From positions 2,294,001-2,358,000 of the forward strand of contig NZ_CP083663.1 in the NCBI RefSeq assembly GCF_020097815.1: a DNA stretch of 64,000 nt, written 5' to 3'. Numbering within the stretch: position 1 is the stretch's first letter; every line of letters starts with the position of its first letter. Shown in pieces: positions 1 through 8,910 of the stretch. Origin of the DNA: Haloprofundus salinisoli. GTDB taxonomy: Archaea > Halobacteriota > Halobacteria > Halobacteriales > Haloferacaceae. Made by a program: the position numbers and the translations under genes. Below the pieces are notes generated by a model. That model did no database searches. It had not been told where the DNA came from and saw only the letters and a program-made list of their open reading frames with translations.

Positions 1-1639
1 CGCCGTCGACGATAGCCGACTGTATCGTGATACTACCGCCCGCATCGAGCGTGACTTCGCCTTTGTTGCTCGCCCAAAGCTCGGCGTCGCTCGCGCTGAT
101 GCTCCCACCGGCTGTCATCGATATGTCTCCCTGGTTCTGCGTGGAGATCGTCGCCTCACGAGCGTCGATATCTTCGCCCGCTTCGATACGGACGTCGGCG
201 TTGGAGCCCGTCGTTTCGAGCGAGGCACCGAAGACGACGACGTCCTCGACGGCGGTGATGCTGATTGTCTCCCCGTTCCCGCTGGCGGTCGCCGTGAGGT
301 CGGGTTCGACGTAGACGTTCTTCGCGTTGAAGTCGATAGTGTCGGTCCGAAGGTCGCTTCCGTCTTCGATGTACAGGTCCACCGTCTCGTCGTCGAACTG
401 TCCGTCGCTCACGTCGACGGACTCGTCCGGGTCCTTCTGCCCATTCTCGTTGGCGTCCTGCCACGCCGACCCGCTGCCGTCGTCCCCGCTGCTGCTACCG
501 TCGACCACGCTCAAGTCGAATCTCACTCGCTCCTGGTCGCTATCACCGTATCCCACGGTGACTTCGACATCGTCGTTGTTCTCCGGAGCCTCGTAGACGA
601 CGGTGACGCGTCCCTCCGAGCCCGTCGTCGTCCCCTCCGGCGTACTGACGCTCCCACCGCCGGACGTTACCTCGGGGTCGACGTCGACGCCGCTCACCGG
701 ATTCCCGAATCGGTCGCGTACCTCGACGGTGAGCCGCTGCGTCGCTCCGCTCTGCACGGTCGCTCCATCGCCCTCGATGTCGATTACGTAGGCTCTCGTC
801 TCCTCAGCCACGCCCGACCCCACGCCGACCCTCGCCATCCGAAGCGAGTACGTTTCGTCGCCTTCGAGCGTAATCGTCAGGACGCCCTCAGTGACACTGA
901 CGTCCGCGACGTACCCCTCGTCTTCGAGGAGCGCCTCCCACTGTTCCTGGGAGAGTCTCGTCGCCAACGAGATTCGAATCGGCTCCCCGTCGCTCGTCAC
1001 CGTCGTCGTCCGCGTCGAAGCGCTCACCGGCCGCACGTCGAGCGGTTCCGTCCCGGTTCGTTCCGTCGACAACTCTCCGTCGAGCGACACCAACGAAATT
1101 CGTCGTCCGTCGATAAGCGTCTGCTCGCTCCGCGGAAGCGTCGCTCCATTGTCGAAGCGGTTGTACAGCACCGAGTTCTCGTACACCGTCGTCGGCGGGT
1201 TCTGGTACCGGGTGTAGTCGGGCGTGTACTCCAGCGACCGCGTCTCGAACGCTCGGGGGTCCTCGCCCGTCCAGTAGTCTGCCGTCTCGGTATCGATGGC
1301 TCGCGCGTTTCTGATCACGATACCGTCGGCGACGCTCTCTGTGGTCGAGAGACGTCCGCTCGCCGGCGGCGGGTTGACGAACAACACCCGGTTCGGATAC
1401 CGTGCCCCGAGAGAGACCGAAACCGGCTGCGTCGTCCCGGTGCCCGCGCTCTGCAGAATCGCGTTTCTGGCGTCCAGCAGATCCGCCTGGACGCGCTGGT
1501 TGTGGTCGAACTCGACCTGCTCGTTGTCCGCCGGGACGACCTGGGCCTGATACATCGACAGCGAGAGTATCAGCACACCGAACAGGAGGATGAAACCCAC
1601 CTGGACGGTGACCGCACGTTGGTCGTCCCGGAAGTTCAT
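1..1639 (-). CDS. Secreted pilin-like protein with Big-1 Ig-like domain (3' end outside window)
   Basis: An open frame of 546 codons runs from an ATG at 1639 off the left edge, so the C-terminus is missing. The N-terminus (MNFRDDQRAVTVQVGFILLF) has a short basic segment and one hydrophobic helix, as in archaeal type IV pilin-like or signal-anchored surface proteins. Around residues 290-370 a Big-1-type Ig-like fold can be read (dsGATQ..VEVRDRFGNPVSGVDV, then GGGSVS..GRVTVVYEA). This is followed by a Ser/Gly/Asp linker and a beta-rich stretch with many D, G and S residues. Inference: an exported cell-surface protein; no enzyme motif is seen. The TATA-like segment about 27 bases upstream lies inside a perfect inverted repeat. 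Confidence 0.75.
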   Translation of the reverse strand, partial: MNFRDDQRAVTVQVGFILLFGVLILSLSMYQAQVVPADNEQVEFDHNQRVQADLLDARNAILQSAGTGTTQPVSVSLGARYPNRVLFVNPPPASGRLSTTESVADGIVIRNARAIDTETADYWTGEDPRAFETRSLEYTPDYTRYQNPPTTVYENSVLYNRFDNGATLPRSEQTLIDGRRISLVSLDGELSTERTGTEPLDVRPVSASTRTTTVTSDGEPIRISLATRLSQEQWEALLEDEGYVADVSVTEGVLTITLEGDETYSLRMARVGVGSGVAEETRAYVIDIEGDGATVQSGATQRLTVEVRDRFGNPVSGVDVDPEVTSGGGSVSTPEGTTTGSEGRVTVVYEAPENNDDVEVTVGYGDSDQERVRFDLSVVDGSSSGDDGSGSAWQDANENGQKDPDESVDVSDGQFDDETVDLYIEDGSDLRTDTIDFNAKNVYVEPDLTATASGNGETISITAVEDVVVFGASLETTGSNADVRIEAGEDIDAREATISTQNQGDISMTAGGSISASDAELWASNKGEVTLDAGGSITIQSAIVDG

Positions 1640-1661
1640 GGACGGGACAAGTCGTCGAGGC

Positions 1662-1678
1662 AGTAAAAGTTACTGCTA
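1662..1678. promoter_or_regulatory. Perfect 7-3-7 palindrome over the promoter of the pilin-like gene
   Basis: GCAGTAA-AAG-TTACTGC is a perfect inverted repeat 23-39 bases upstream of the ATG at 1639. It covers the place where a TATA box is expected (aacttttac on the minus strand). This suggests an operator, but the regulator is unknown. Confidence 0.4.
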
Positions 1679-1704
1679 CGGCGACTGTCCGTTCGTCGAA
1701 AACG

Positions 1705-2283
1705 TCACTCGTCGTCTTCGACGACTTCGGGGTCGCTCATCGCGCTTTGGAGGCTGTCGAGACCGTTGACCCACTCGGAAACGAGACCGTACTCCAGCTC
1801 CTCGGCGACCGACATGTCGAGTTCTTCGCCGTCGATGACGTGCGTGCCCGCCTGGACGAGATACCCGAGGGCGGCGTCGAGATCGTCTTCGGCCTCGGCG
1901 TCGGCGGCGGCGAGGACGTACTCGTCGACGGGTGCGTCGCCGACGGTGCCGCTGTTGACGTACTCCTCGGCGGCGTAGAAGACGCAGACGAGGCTCGTCT
2001 GGACGCCGTCGATGAGCATCAACTTCTCCTCGTCTTCGAGCGACGGTTCCGAGAGGACGATATCACGAATCTTCGCGAGTTCGTCGAGCGCTCGTTGCTC
2101 GTCGAGCGCGTTGTCCTCGTACGCGGAGACGATTTTGGCGACGGCGATAGCCGCGTCGTCCTGCAGGTTCAACAGCAGACGTGCGGAGTCTTCGTTCTCG
2201 GGGTCCAACTCCTCCTCTTCGACGCGGGTCAGCCAGTTTTGCCACCGTTCCTCCGTGTAGAACGTTTCCTCGGGGTCAACCAT
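1705..2283 (-). CDS. DUF2150 family protein
   Basis: This 192-residue, very acidic, alpha-helical protein matches in length and in its start (MVDPEETFYTEERWQNWLTR) the DUF2150 proteins conserved in haloarchaea. The family has no assigned biochemical function. No signal peptide or membrane segment is seen, so it is probably cytoplasmic. It stands alone: the next gene on this strand is more than 230 bases away. The ATG at 2283 is the first in the frame and fits family starts. Confidence 0.8.
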   Translation of the reverse strand: MVDPEETFYTEERWQNWLTRVEEEELDPENEDSARLLLNLQDDAAIAVAKIVSAYEDNALDEQRALDELAKIRDIVLSEPSLEDEEKLMLIDGVQTSLVCVFYAAEEYVNSGTVGDAPVDEYVLAAADAEAEDDLDAALGYLVQAGTHVIDGEELDMSVAEELEYGLVSEWVNGLDSLQSAMSDPEVVEDDE

Positions 2284-2475
2284 ATTTCACCCGAACGCTG
2301 CAGTACTCAAATGCCTTTCTTCTCACCGGACACAACGTGTGAACGCCTCACTCGGTGGTGACGCGAGGCCGAATTCCGCCGACCGAACGGCGTCTGACGT
2401 ACCGCTTCCGACGCGGAAGATTAAATATATCGATAGTTACGAGCGAACACAGTTCCCGTTCGACTACTGCCGGTC

Positions 2476-2536
2476 GTCGAGCGTCGCCTCGATAACCGGT
2501 CGAGCGTCGCCTCGGTAATCAGTCGAGCGTCGCCTC
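2476..2536. repeat. Three tandem copies of a 23-bp unit at the tatD-like 3' end
   Basis: The 15-mer gtcgagcgtcgcctc recurs at 2476-2490, 2499-2513 and 2522-2536, a period of 23. The third copy encodes the last residues (ATLD) of the TatD-like protein and the other two lie just beyond its stop. Because 23 is not a multiple of three, each added copy changes frame, so the array can shift the C-terminus. Confidence 0.85.
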
Positions 2537-3364
2537 AGTGTCGATACCGTAGACGCGCCTCGGCGTCTCGACGTGCGCGTTCCGCATCGCGTCCTCGTAT
2601 CCCTCCTCCAGCAGCCAGCGGACGCGACGCGGAACCGTCTTCGGTCCCAACACAGCGCCCGGCCGGTCCGGATCGTCGACGAAGTCCGTCTCCATCAGGA
2701 ACGGGTCGCCGGCCTCGACGGCGACGCGCAGTCGGTCCTTCTCGCTCATCACGCTCGGGGTCGGGCCGCGGAGCGTCCCGCCGGCGTAGTGTTTGACAAC
2801 CATCTCGGCCGGGAGGCCACGCGCTTCGGCCCACTCCGCTATCTCGGAGAGGTCCTCGCTGGCCTCGGTGTGTAGTTGGACCGCGCAGTCGTGTTCCGCG
2901 CCGAGCGAGAGCGCGTGCTTCAGCACGTCGTTGGAGGCGTTCCAGACCGCGTCGGACACCTCGTAGTGGGGGCGACCCGACTTCAGCGCCAGCGCACGCC
3001 CCTCGGCGACGAACTCGGCGGCGACGTCGAGGCCGGCGCACATCAGGTCTCGTGCGTCCTCGGGCGCGAAGCCACGCTCGTCGGTGAGACGGGTAACGAG
3101 ACCTGGGTGAACGCCGAGCACCGGCCACGCGCGTCCGTCGAGCGCCTCGTTCGCTTCGGCGACTGCGCCGAGCGTCTCCTCGAAGACGGCGCGAAAGTCC
3201 TCGCCCGTCTCGGATTCGACGCCGAGATGCCACGACGGTTTGTTGACGACGAGCAGATGGGTGCCGCCGAGGCGCGCGAACTCCTCGACGGCCTCGATAC
3301 CGCGACCGCGCCGGGGGTCGAGGTGAAGGTGGTTGTCCAAAACTGGCGTATCGAGTTCGTCCAT
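2519..3364 (-). CDS. TatD-family metal-dependent hydrolase
   Basis: The 281-residue protein has the TIM-barrel metallohydrolase pattern of the TatD group: an N-terminal NHLHLDP metal-binding motif (His12, His14), VLGVHPG near residue 100, CAVQLHTEA near 165, KHYAGG near 190 and METDFVDD near 225. Family members are metal-dependent nucleases or phosphoesterases, but the substrate of this haloarchaeal subgroup is not established. It is cytoplasmic by lack of a signal peptide. Its 3' end is built from the third copy of a 23-bp tandem repeat. Confidence 0.85.
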   Translation of the reverse strand: MDELDTPVLDNHLHLDPRRGRGIEAVEEFARLGGTHLLVVNKPSWHLGVESETGEDFRAVFEETLGAVAEANEALDGRAWPVLGVHPGLVTRLTDERGFAPEDARDLMCAGLDVAAEFVAEGRALALKSGRPHYEVSDAVWNASNDVLKHALSLGAEHDCAVQLHTEASEDLSEIAEWAEARGLPAEMVVKHYAGGTLRGPTPSVMSEKDRLRVAVEAGDPFLMETDFVDDPDRPGAVLGPKTVPRRVRWLLEEGYEDAMRNAHVETPRRVYGIDTEATLD

Positions 3365-3445
3365 GGTCGTCGTCGGAGCGAGAGCGGGAAAAATCTGGCC
3401 GACTCGTCCGGCCGTATTCGGCCGTATTCGACGGTCGGCGCGGAC

Positions 3446-3898
3446 TTACTCGCCGAGGGTAATGCTTTCGGTCGCCGAATTTCGGAGCGCGTCCGAACGT
3501 CCGTGCGTGCCCGGCGCGATGGCGAGCGTCCGAATACCCTGCGAGTTCGCCATCTCCAAGACGGGTTTGAAATCCGTGTCACGCGAGGCGATAGCCAACG
3601 TACCCATGCTCTCTTCGACGGCGAAGCGCGTCGCGTCGACGGCGAGTTTCACGTCTACGTCGCCGCTCGTGACGATCACCTCGTACCCGCGGGCCTCCGC
3701 TGCCTGAATCAGTCCCGGCGTCGCGTGCTCGTCGAGATACAAGCGTGTCGTGACGAGACGCCCCGCGCCCTCCGCCGCCTCCCGCACGTCGTCCAAATCG
3801 ACATCGAACTCCTCGCGCAGGATGTTCGGCCCGTCGACGAACAGCGCGACGCCTCTGTCGCACCCCGACTCGTCCGTGAGCCGACCGAGCAACTCCAT
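3446..3898 (-). CDS. NYN-domain (PIN-like) protein, TIGR00288 type
   Basis: This 150-residue protein is almost entirely a NYN/LabA-like domain: VALFVDGPNI (first acidic residue) near 17-26, a helix with DVDVKLAVDA near 80, and IASRDTDFKP near 104-113. Together these form the acidic metal centre of PIN-like RNases. Related proteins are thought to process RNA, but no substrate is known for this one. A TATA-like tatattttc lies about 27 bases before the ATG. It is divergent from the halolysin gene. Confidence 0.8.
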   Translation of the reverse strand: MELLGRLTDESGCDRGVALFVDGPNILREEFDVDLDDVREAAEGAGRLVTTRLYLDEHATPGLIQAAEARGYEVIVTSGDVDVKLAVDATRFAVEESMGTLAIASRDTDFKPVLEMANSQGIRTLAIAPGTHGRSDALRNSATESITLGE

Positions 3899-4056
3899 GT
3901 GGTCGAATTTTATCGAGAAAATATATGCGTGCTGATTCTCGTAGCCCCGTTTGTACGGCTATCCTCGTCGAGAATGTTTCCCGAAAATCGGATTTATCTA
4001 GATTTGATAGTAGGGAAAATAATTAAGTAATTCGGACAATACATTCAGTCGCAGCT

Positions 4057-5649
4057 ATGTCAGAAGAAGACACTCTGTCGTGGAAGCGTCGTGGATTCCT
4101 GAAGACGACCGGTGCGCTCGGCCTCATCGGCCTGAGCGGTGTGAGTGCAGCGACGCCGGGTCGCTCTCCGGGCCCGAAGGAGGACGAGATCCTCGTCGGC
4201 GTCTCGAAGACCGCAGACAGTCCGCGAGCGGAAGTCGAGAAGGCCGTGCCGGGCAACGCCCGCGTCGTTCACGAGAACAAGGCACTGAGCTACGTCGCCG
4301 TCAAGTTCCCGTCGGACGCGTCCGACGTCGCCCGCGAGAACTTCATCGAGGCGGTCACCAAGCGCGAGAACGTCAAGTACGCCGAGAACAACGAGACGCT
4401 CGAAGCGCTGTATACGCCGTCGGACGAGCGGTACTCCGACCAGTACGCGCCCCAGCAGGTCAACGCCGACGTGGCGTGGGACACGACGCTCGGGAGCTCC
4501 GACGTCACTATCGCCGTCATCGACCAGGGCGTCAAGTACGACCACCCGGACCTCGCCGGCCAGTTCGGCTCGAACAAAGGCTACGACTTCGTCGACGACG
4601 ACTCGGATCCGTACCCGGACGTCCTCGCCGACGAGTACCACGGCACCCACGTCGCCGGTATCGCGGCGGCGACGACGGACAACGGCGAGGGCATGGCGGG
4701 CATCAGCAACTCCACGCTGCTGTCGGGGCGCGCGCTCTCCGAGGAGGGCAGCGGGTCGACCGCCGACATCGCCGACGCCGTCCAGTGGGCCGCAGACCAG
4801 GGTGCGGACGTCATCAACCTCTCGCTCGGCGGTGGCGGCTACACGAACACGATGAAAAACGCCGTCTCGTACGCCCACAACGCCGGGTCGCTCATCGTCG
4901 CGGCCGCGGGTAACGACTACGGGTCGTCCGTCTCGTACCCGGCGGCGTACAGCGAGTGTCTCGCGGTTTCGGCGCTCGACGAGGACGAATCGCTGGCGTC
5001 GTATTCGAACGTCGGTCCCGAGATCGAGCTCGCCGCTCCCGGTACGAACGTCCTCTCGACGTGGACGACGAGCACCGAGTACGACCGTATCTCCGGTACG
5101 TCGATGGCGACGCCCGTCGTCTCCGGCGTCGCCGGGCTGACGCTCGCCGCCTACAGCCTCACGAACGAGGAACTCCGCACGCACCTCAAGAACACGGCCG
5201 TCGACGTCGGCCTCTCCAGCGACGAACAGGGCAGCGGCCGCGTCGACGCCGGCAACGCCGTCACGACCGAACCCGGCAGCGGCGACGGCGGCGACGGCGG
5301 CGATGGCGGCGACGACGGTGGCAGCGGCGACTCCACCTCGGCGTCGGTCACCGACTCGCTCAGCGGATACTGGGACTCGAAGTGCTGGAGCTACGGCTTC
5401 TCCTACAGCAACCCGTCGAAAGTCGTCGTCGAACTCTCCGGTCCGTCGGACGCGGACTTCGACCTCTACGTCAACGAGGGCTCCGGGTCGTGCCCGTCGA
5501 CGAGCAGCTACGACTACCGCTCGTGGACGACCGACAGCCAGGAGACAATCACCATCGACAACCCCGACGACTCCGCGGACCTGATGGTACTCGTCGACTC
5601 CTACAGCGGCAGCGGCGACTACACGCTCACCATCACCGAGTACCAGTAA
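4057..5649 (+). CDS. Halolysin-type subtilisin-like serine protease (S8) with PPC domain
   Basis: A 530-residue extracellular protease. The N-terminus has a twin-arginine Tat signal (WKRRGFLK) followed by a hydrophobic stretch ending near Ala31. An I9-like propeptide follows to about residue 118. The S8 catalytic residues are visible: Asp156 in AVIDQG, His195 in HGTHVAG, oxyanion Asn286 in AAGND and Ser349 in GTSMATP. A Gly/Asp-rich linker (about 405-425) leads to a C-terminal pre-peptidase (PPC)-like domain with two cysteines. This is the usual layout of haloarchaeal halolysins, which are exported folded and mature outside the cell. A TATA-like ataattaag lies about 30 bases upstream. It is monocistronic. 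Confidence 0.95.
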   Translation: MSEEDTLSWKRRGFLKTTGALGLIGLSGVSAATPGRSPGPKEDEILVGVSKTADSPRAEVEKAVPGNARVVHENKALSYVAVKFPSDASDVARENFIEAVTKRENVKYAENNETLEALYTPSDERYSDQYAPQQVNADVAWDTTLGSSDVTIAVIDQGVKYDHPDLAGQFGSNKGYDFVDDDSDPYPDVLADEYHGTHVAGIAAATTDNGEGMAGISNSTLLSGRALSEEGSGSTADIADAVQWAADQGADVINLSLGGGGYTNTMKNAVSYAHNAGSLIVAAAGNDYGSSVSYPAAYSECLAVSALDEDESLASYSNVGPEIELAAPGTNVLSTWTTSTEYDRISGTSMATPVVSGVAGLTLAAYSLTNEELRTHLKNTAVDVGLSSDEQGSGRVDAGNAVTTEPGSGDGGDGGDGGDDGGSGDSTSASVTDSLSGYWDSKCWSYGFSYSNPSKVVVELSGPSDADFDLYVNEGSGSCPSTSSYDYRSWTTDSQETITIDNPDDSADLMVLVDSYSGSGDYTLTITEYQ

Positions 5650-5811
5650 CTCGCTACGCGGTCGCCTCCGAGCCGTCAGTCATCACTCACCTTCGGTCCC
5701 TGCTCTCGCCGTCCCGGTTGTCTTCTCTCACCTGGCGCGTCTGAGGCCATCTGCTTCGCTTCGTCGACTCCCTCGAACGGCGGCGCCGAGATTCTCCGCA
5801 CCGTGTGAAAT

Positions 5812-5828
5812 TTCTACAATTTGTAGAA
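5812..5828. promoter_or_regulatory. Perfect 7-3-7 palindrome upstream of xpb
   Basis: TTCTACA-ATT-TGTAGAA lies 38-54 bases before the XPB ATG, next to a TATA-like ttcatac. Its core TACAATTTGTA recurs, inverted, at 10909-10919 upstream of the CBS gene. It is a candidate transcription-factor site. Confidence 0.4.
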
Positions 5829-5865
5829 CGCGTGAGTTCATACGCCTCGCTCCCGTGTAGGTGTT

Positions 5866-7215
5866 ATGCGCCTTCGATATGCCGACGGAACCGTCCGAGT
5901 CGAGGGGCCGATGGAGACGGTCGAGGGGTCGACGGAGACGGTCGCGGATGTGGGTGTCTCGTTCGACGTCGACGGAGGACGTTTCGACGCGCTGCACTAC
6001 CGGACGTTCCGGGACTCGCTTCGAGCGGCGAACGTCGAGTTCGACGACGACGTACTCGACCCGGTTGCGGGTCCGGAGCTCTCCTGTTCGCTCTCGCTTC
6101 GCCCCTACCAGAGTGCGGCGCTGCGTCGCTGGCGGAGCGACGAACGCGGGGTGGTCGTCCTCCCGACCGGTGCCGGCAAGACCTACGTCGGCATGGCGGC
6201 CGTCGACGCCGTCGGCGGGCCGACGCTCGTCGTCGTCCCGACGCTCGAACTCGTCGACCAGTGGCGCGACGAACTCGCGCGCTTCGGTGTTCCGGTCGGC
6301 GAGTTCACCGGCCGCGCGAAGGCGCTCGAACCGATTACGGTGACGACGTACGACTCGGCGCACACCCACGCCGGCCGCCTCGGCAACCGTTTCGAGTTCG
6401 TGCTGTTCGACGAGGTCCACCACCTCGCCGCCGAGAAATACCAGGAGATCGCCGAGCGGATGGCCGCACCCGCCCGGATGGGGTTGACCGCGACGTACGA
6501 GCGCGACGACGAGAGACACACCCGACTCACTCGACTACTGGGCGGGAAAGTGTACGAGATACAGACCGACGACCTCACCGGCGAGTACCTCTCGACGTAC
6601 ACCGTCGAGCGGATCACGGTCGAACTGTCGCCCGACGAGCGCGAGACGTACGACGAACACGCCGCGGTGTTTCGCAACTACGTCGCCTTCAGCAGCGTCT
6701 CGCTCGACGGGCCGGACGGCTACCGAAAGCTGGTCATCAGAAGCGGCAACGACCCGCGGGCGTGGCGAGCGATTCGCGCCAAGGAGACGTCGCGGAAAAT
6801 CGCGTTCAACGCCGAGTCGAAACTGGATGAACTCGCTTCACTCCTCCGTGAGTGCCGCGAGAACGGCGACCGAGTCGTCGTCTTCACCCGCTACAACGAC
6901 CTCGTCCACGTCGTCGCCGACCGGTTTCTGATTCCGTCTATCACCTACAAGACGCCGACCGACGAACGTCGCGCGATTCTCTCGGGTTTCAAATCCGGCC
7001 GTTACGACGCCGTCGTCAGTTCGCAGGTGCTCGACGAGGGCGTCGACGTGCCCGACGCGAACGTCGGCATCATCCTCAGCGGCACGGGGAGCGAACGCGA
7101 GTACCGCCAGCGACTCGGCCGCATCCTCCGCCCCTCCGAGAAGTCCGCCCGCCTCTACGAACTCGTCTCCGCCGACACCGGCGAGGTTCGCACTGCCGAC
7201 CGCCGCCGCGCTTGA
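5866..7215 (+). CDS. xpb: XPB/Rad25-like DNA repair helicase (SF2)
   Basis: A 449-residue superfamily 2 helicase. An N-terminal region of about 60 residues precedes RPYQSAALRRW (motif Q-like). Walker A is PTGAGKT (100-106), the Walker B box is DEVH (182-185), motif III is GLTAT, and the C-terminal RecA-like half carries VVFTRYNDLV, SSQVLDEGVDVPDANVGI and the arginine-finger motif RQRLGRILRP. XPB unwinds or translocates DNA in nucleotide excision repair. The next gene encodes Bax1, its nuclease partner, 18 bases downstream, so the two form an operon. A palindrome upstream may control both. Confidence 0.92.
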   Translation: MRLRYADGTVRVEGPMETVEGSTETVADVGVSFDVDGGRFDALHYRTFRDSLRAANVEFDDDVLDPVAGPELSCSLSLRPYQSAALRRWRSDERGVVVLPTGAGKTYVGMAAVDAVGGPTLVVVPTLELVDQWRDELARFGVPVGEFTGRAKALEPITVTTYDSAHTHAGRLGNRFEFVLFDEVHHLAAEKYQEIAERMAAPARMGLTATYERDDERHTRLTRLLGGKVYEIQTDDLTGEYLSTYTVERITVELSPDERETYDEHAAVFRNYVAFSSVSLDGPDGYRKLVIRSGNDPRAWRAIRAKETSRKIAFNAESKLDELASLLRECRENGDRVVVFTRYNDLVHVVADRFLIPSITYKTPTDERRAILSGFKSGRYDAVVSSQVLDEGVDVPDANVGIILSGTGSEREYRQRLGRILRPSEKSARLYELVSADTGEVRTADRRRA

Positions 7216-7233
7216 CTCACCCTTCGACTTCCG

Positions 7234-8814
7234 ATGCTCACGAAGAAACTGCTCGAAACCCGACAGCGAAACCCCGAGATCTGGCCCGTCTACCGACCGC
7301 CCGAGGAGTACCGCGGCGTCGCAGCGTCCGTTCTAGACGCCTATCGCCCCGGCGTGACGAAGGGCGAACTCGACGAGACGCTCCGCGACGTCGAGACGCA
7401 CGAGACGTACACGCTGGTCCGCGGCCTCAGAAAGCTACTCGAACAGAGACTCGCGTTCGAGCGTGACCCGCCTGTCGCCCCGGTCGAACTCCGGGAGGCG
7501 GCGTTCGAGCGGGGATTCGTCACCGACGCCCGCGAGCGACGGTCGGCGATGGACGCCGTCGGCGAGGCGTTCGGCCTCTCCGGCGACGAGGTCTCCGACT
7601 CGCTGTGGGCCGACAGAGAGCGCGAACAGCGCCTCCGCGACGCGCCCGACGTTGGCCCCGCGGACCTCCTCCGGCAGTACAACCTCGCGCTCACGCAGAC
7701 GTTTCTCTGCGACGCCGTTTCGCTCACCGTCGAGAGTCGGACCGACCTCGACCGTCTCGCCGTCGCGGCGACCGAACTCGGCGCGATGGCCGAGTACGCC
7801 GAGGGTGCAAACGCGCTCCGCGTCGTCGGCCCGGCGGCGGCGGACCGCAAGTACCGGACGTACCGCAAGCGGGTCGCCGAGTGGGTCGGCCGCGTCGTCG
7901 CCGCCGCCGAGTGGTCGCTCGCCGCCCGCCTCGAAGTCGAGGTCCGCGGCGAGACGCGCCTGTACGAGTTCGCCGCCGATTCGGCGAAGAGCGGCCTGTT
8001 CCCGCTCTCGCCGTGGTCCTGCACGCCCGACGACGACCGGCGGGCGCGGTTCGCCGACCGAATCGAATCGCGCCTCCCGCGGTGGCGAGTTCGGGCGAGA
8101 CCGACGGTGCTCCGCGGCGTCGGCGAGGACACCGACGGCAACGGTGTGCGGGCCGTCGCCGACTTCGCGTTCGAGCGCCCGCACAGCGGTCGCGAGTGCT
8201 ACTTGGCGACTTTCGACGGCTGGACGCCCGACCACCTCGAAACTCGTCTCGCCGCGCTTCGGGCGGCAGCGGGCGATAGACCGATTCTCGCCGCCGTCAA
8301 CGAGCGCCAGTGCTGCACCTCCGGTGTCGACAGGGAGGCGTTGAGAGACGGCCTCGCCTCGCGGCTCGTCGCAGAGCGCGCGGCAGGCGCAGACGCCGTC
8401 CTCTGGTACGCGAACGCGTTTCCGGTTAAGGACGTCGCCGCCGAACTCGACGCACTCGAACGGAAGTGGGTCGAGACCGACCGCGACTACCTGCTGCCCG
8501 TCGACCTCGACGCGGAACCCGACGTGCTGGAGGTCGACGCGTTCGCGTACGACCGGCAGGTCGAACCGGAGGCGGTCCGCCACCACGCGCTCGACACCGG
8601 CCACGGCGCGCTCTCGAACGGGTCGTACCTGCCCGAACACCTCGTTTCGGACCTCCGAGCCGAAATCGAATCACTCGACCGGCGGACGCTCGACGCGGTG
8701 CGGCCGCTCCTCGGGAGCTACGACCTCGGGCCCGATGCGCTCACCGCGCTCGGCTACGTCGTCGACGACGCGAATCGCGCGGCCCTCCGGGTTCGACGAC
8801 ACGGAGCGGACTGA
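7234..8814 (+). CDS. bax1: Bax1-like nuclease (DUF790), XPB partner
   Basis: A 526-residue DUF790 protein directly downstream of xpb. In archaea, DUF790/Bax1 binds XPB and cuts DNA at bubble structures, giving an unwinding-incision machine. The start MLTKKLLETRQRNPEIWPVY is family-typical. A central segment (about 140-240) and a conserved TVESRTDLDRL region are visible. The C-terminal half carries the predicted PD-(D/E)XK-like nuclease core (VRAVADFAFERP, then CYLATFDGW). The pairing and 18-base spacing support the same function here. Confidence 0.88.
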   Translation: MLTKKLLETRQRNPEIWPVYRPPEEYRGVAASVLDAYRPGVTKGELDETLRDVETHETYTLVRGLRKLLEQRLAFERDPPVAPVELREAAFERGFVTDARERRSAMDAVGEAFGLSGDEVSDSLWADREREQRLRDAPDVGPADLLRQYNLALTQTFLCDAVSLTVESRTDLDRLAVAATELGAMAEYAEGANALRVVGPAAADRKYRTYRKRVAEWVGRVVAAAEWSLAARLEVEVRGETRLYEFAADSAKSGLFPLSPWSCTPDDDRRARFADRIESRLPRWRVRARPTVLRGVGEDTDGNGVRAVADFAFERPHSGRECYLATFDGWTPDHLETRLAALRAAAGDRPILAAVNERQCCTSGVDREALRDGLASRLVAERAAGADAVLWYANAFPVKDVAAELDALERKWVETDRDYLLPVDLDAEPDVLEVDAFAYDRQVEPEAVRHHALDTGHGALSNGSYLPEHLVSDLRAEIESLDRRTLDAVRPLLGSYDLGPDALTALGYVVDDANRAALRVRRHGAD

Positions 8815-8910
8815 TACGCCCTCGGTCGGAACCGCCTCGACTTACAGCGGCTCCGGCTCCAACTCGACCCCGACGGCGCCGGTCAGATTCGGCGTAAAAG
8901 AGAGGACGGC

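Noticed and set aside
2876-4030. A 384-codon plus-strand frame
   Set aside because: It is antisense to the TatD-like and NYN-domain genes and has no recognisable motif.
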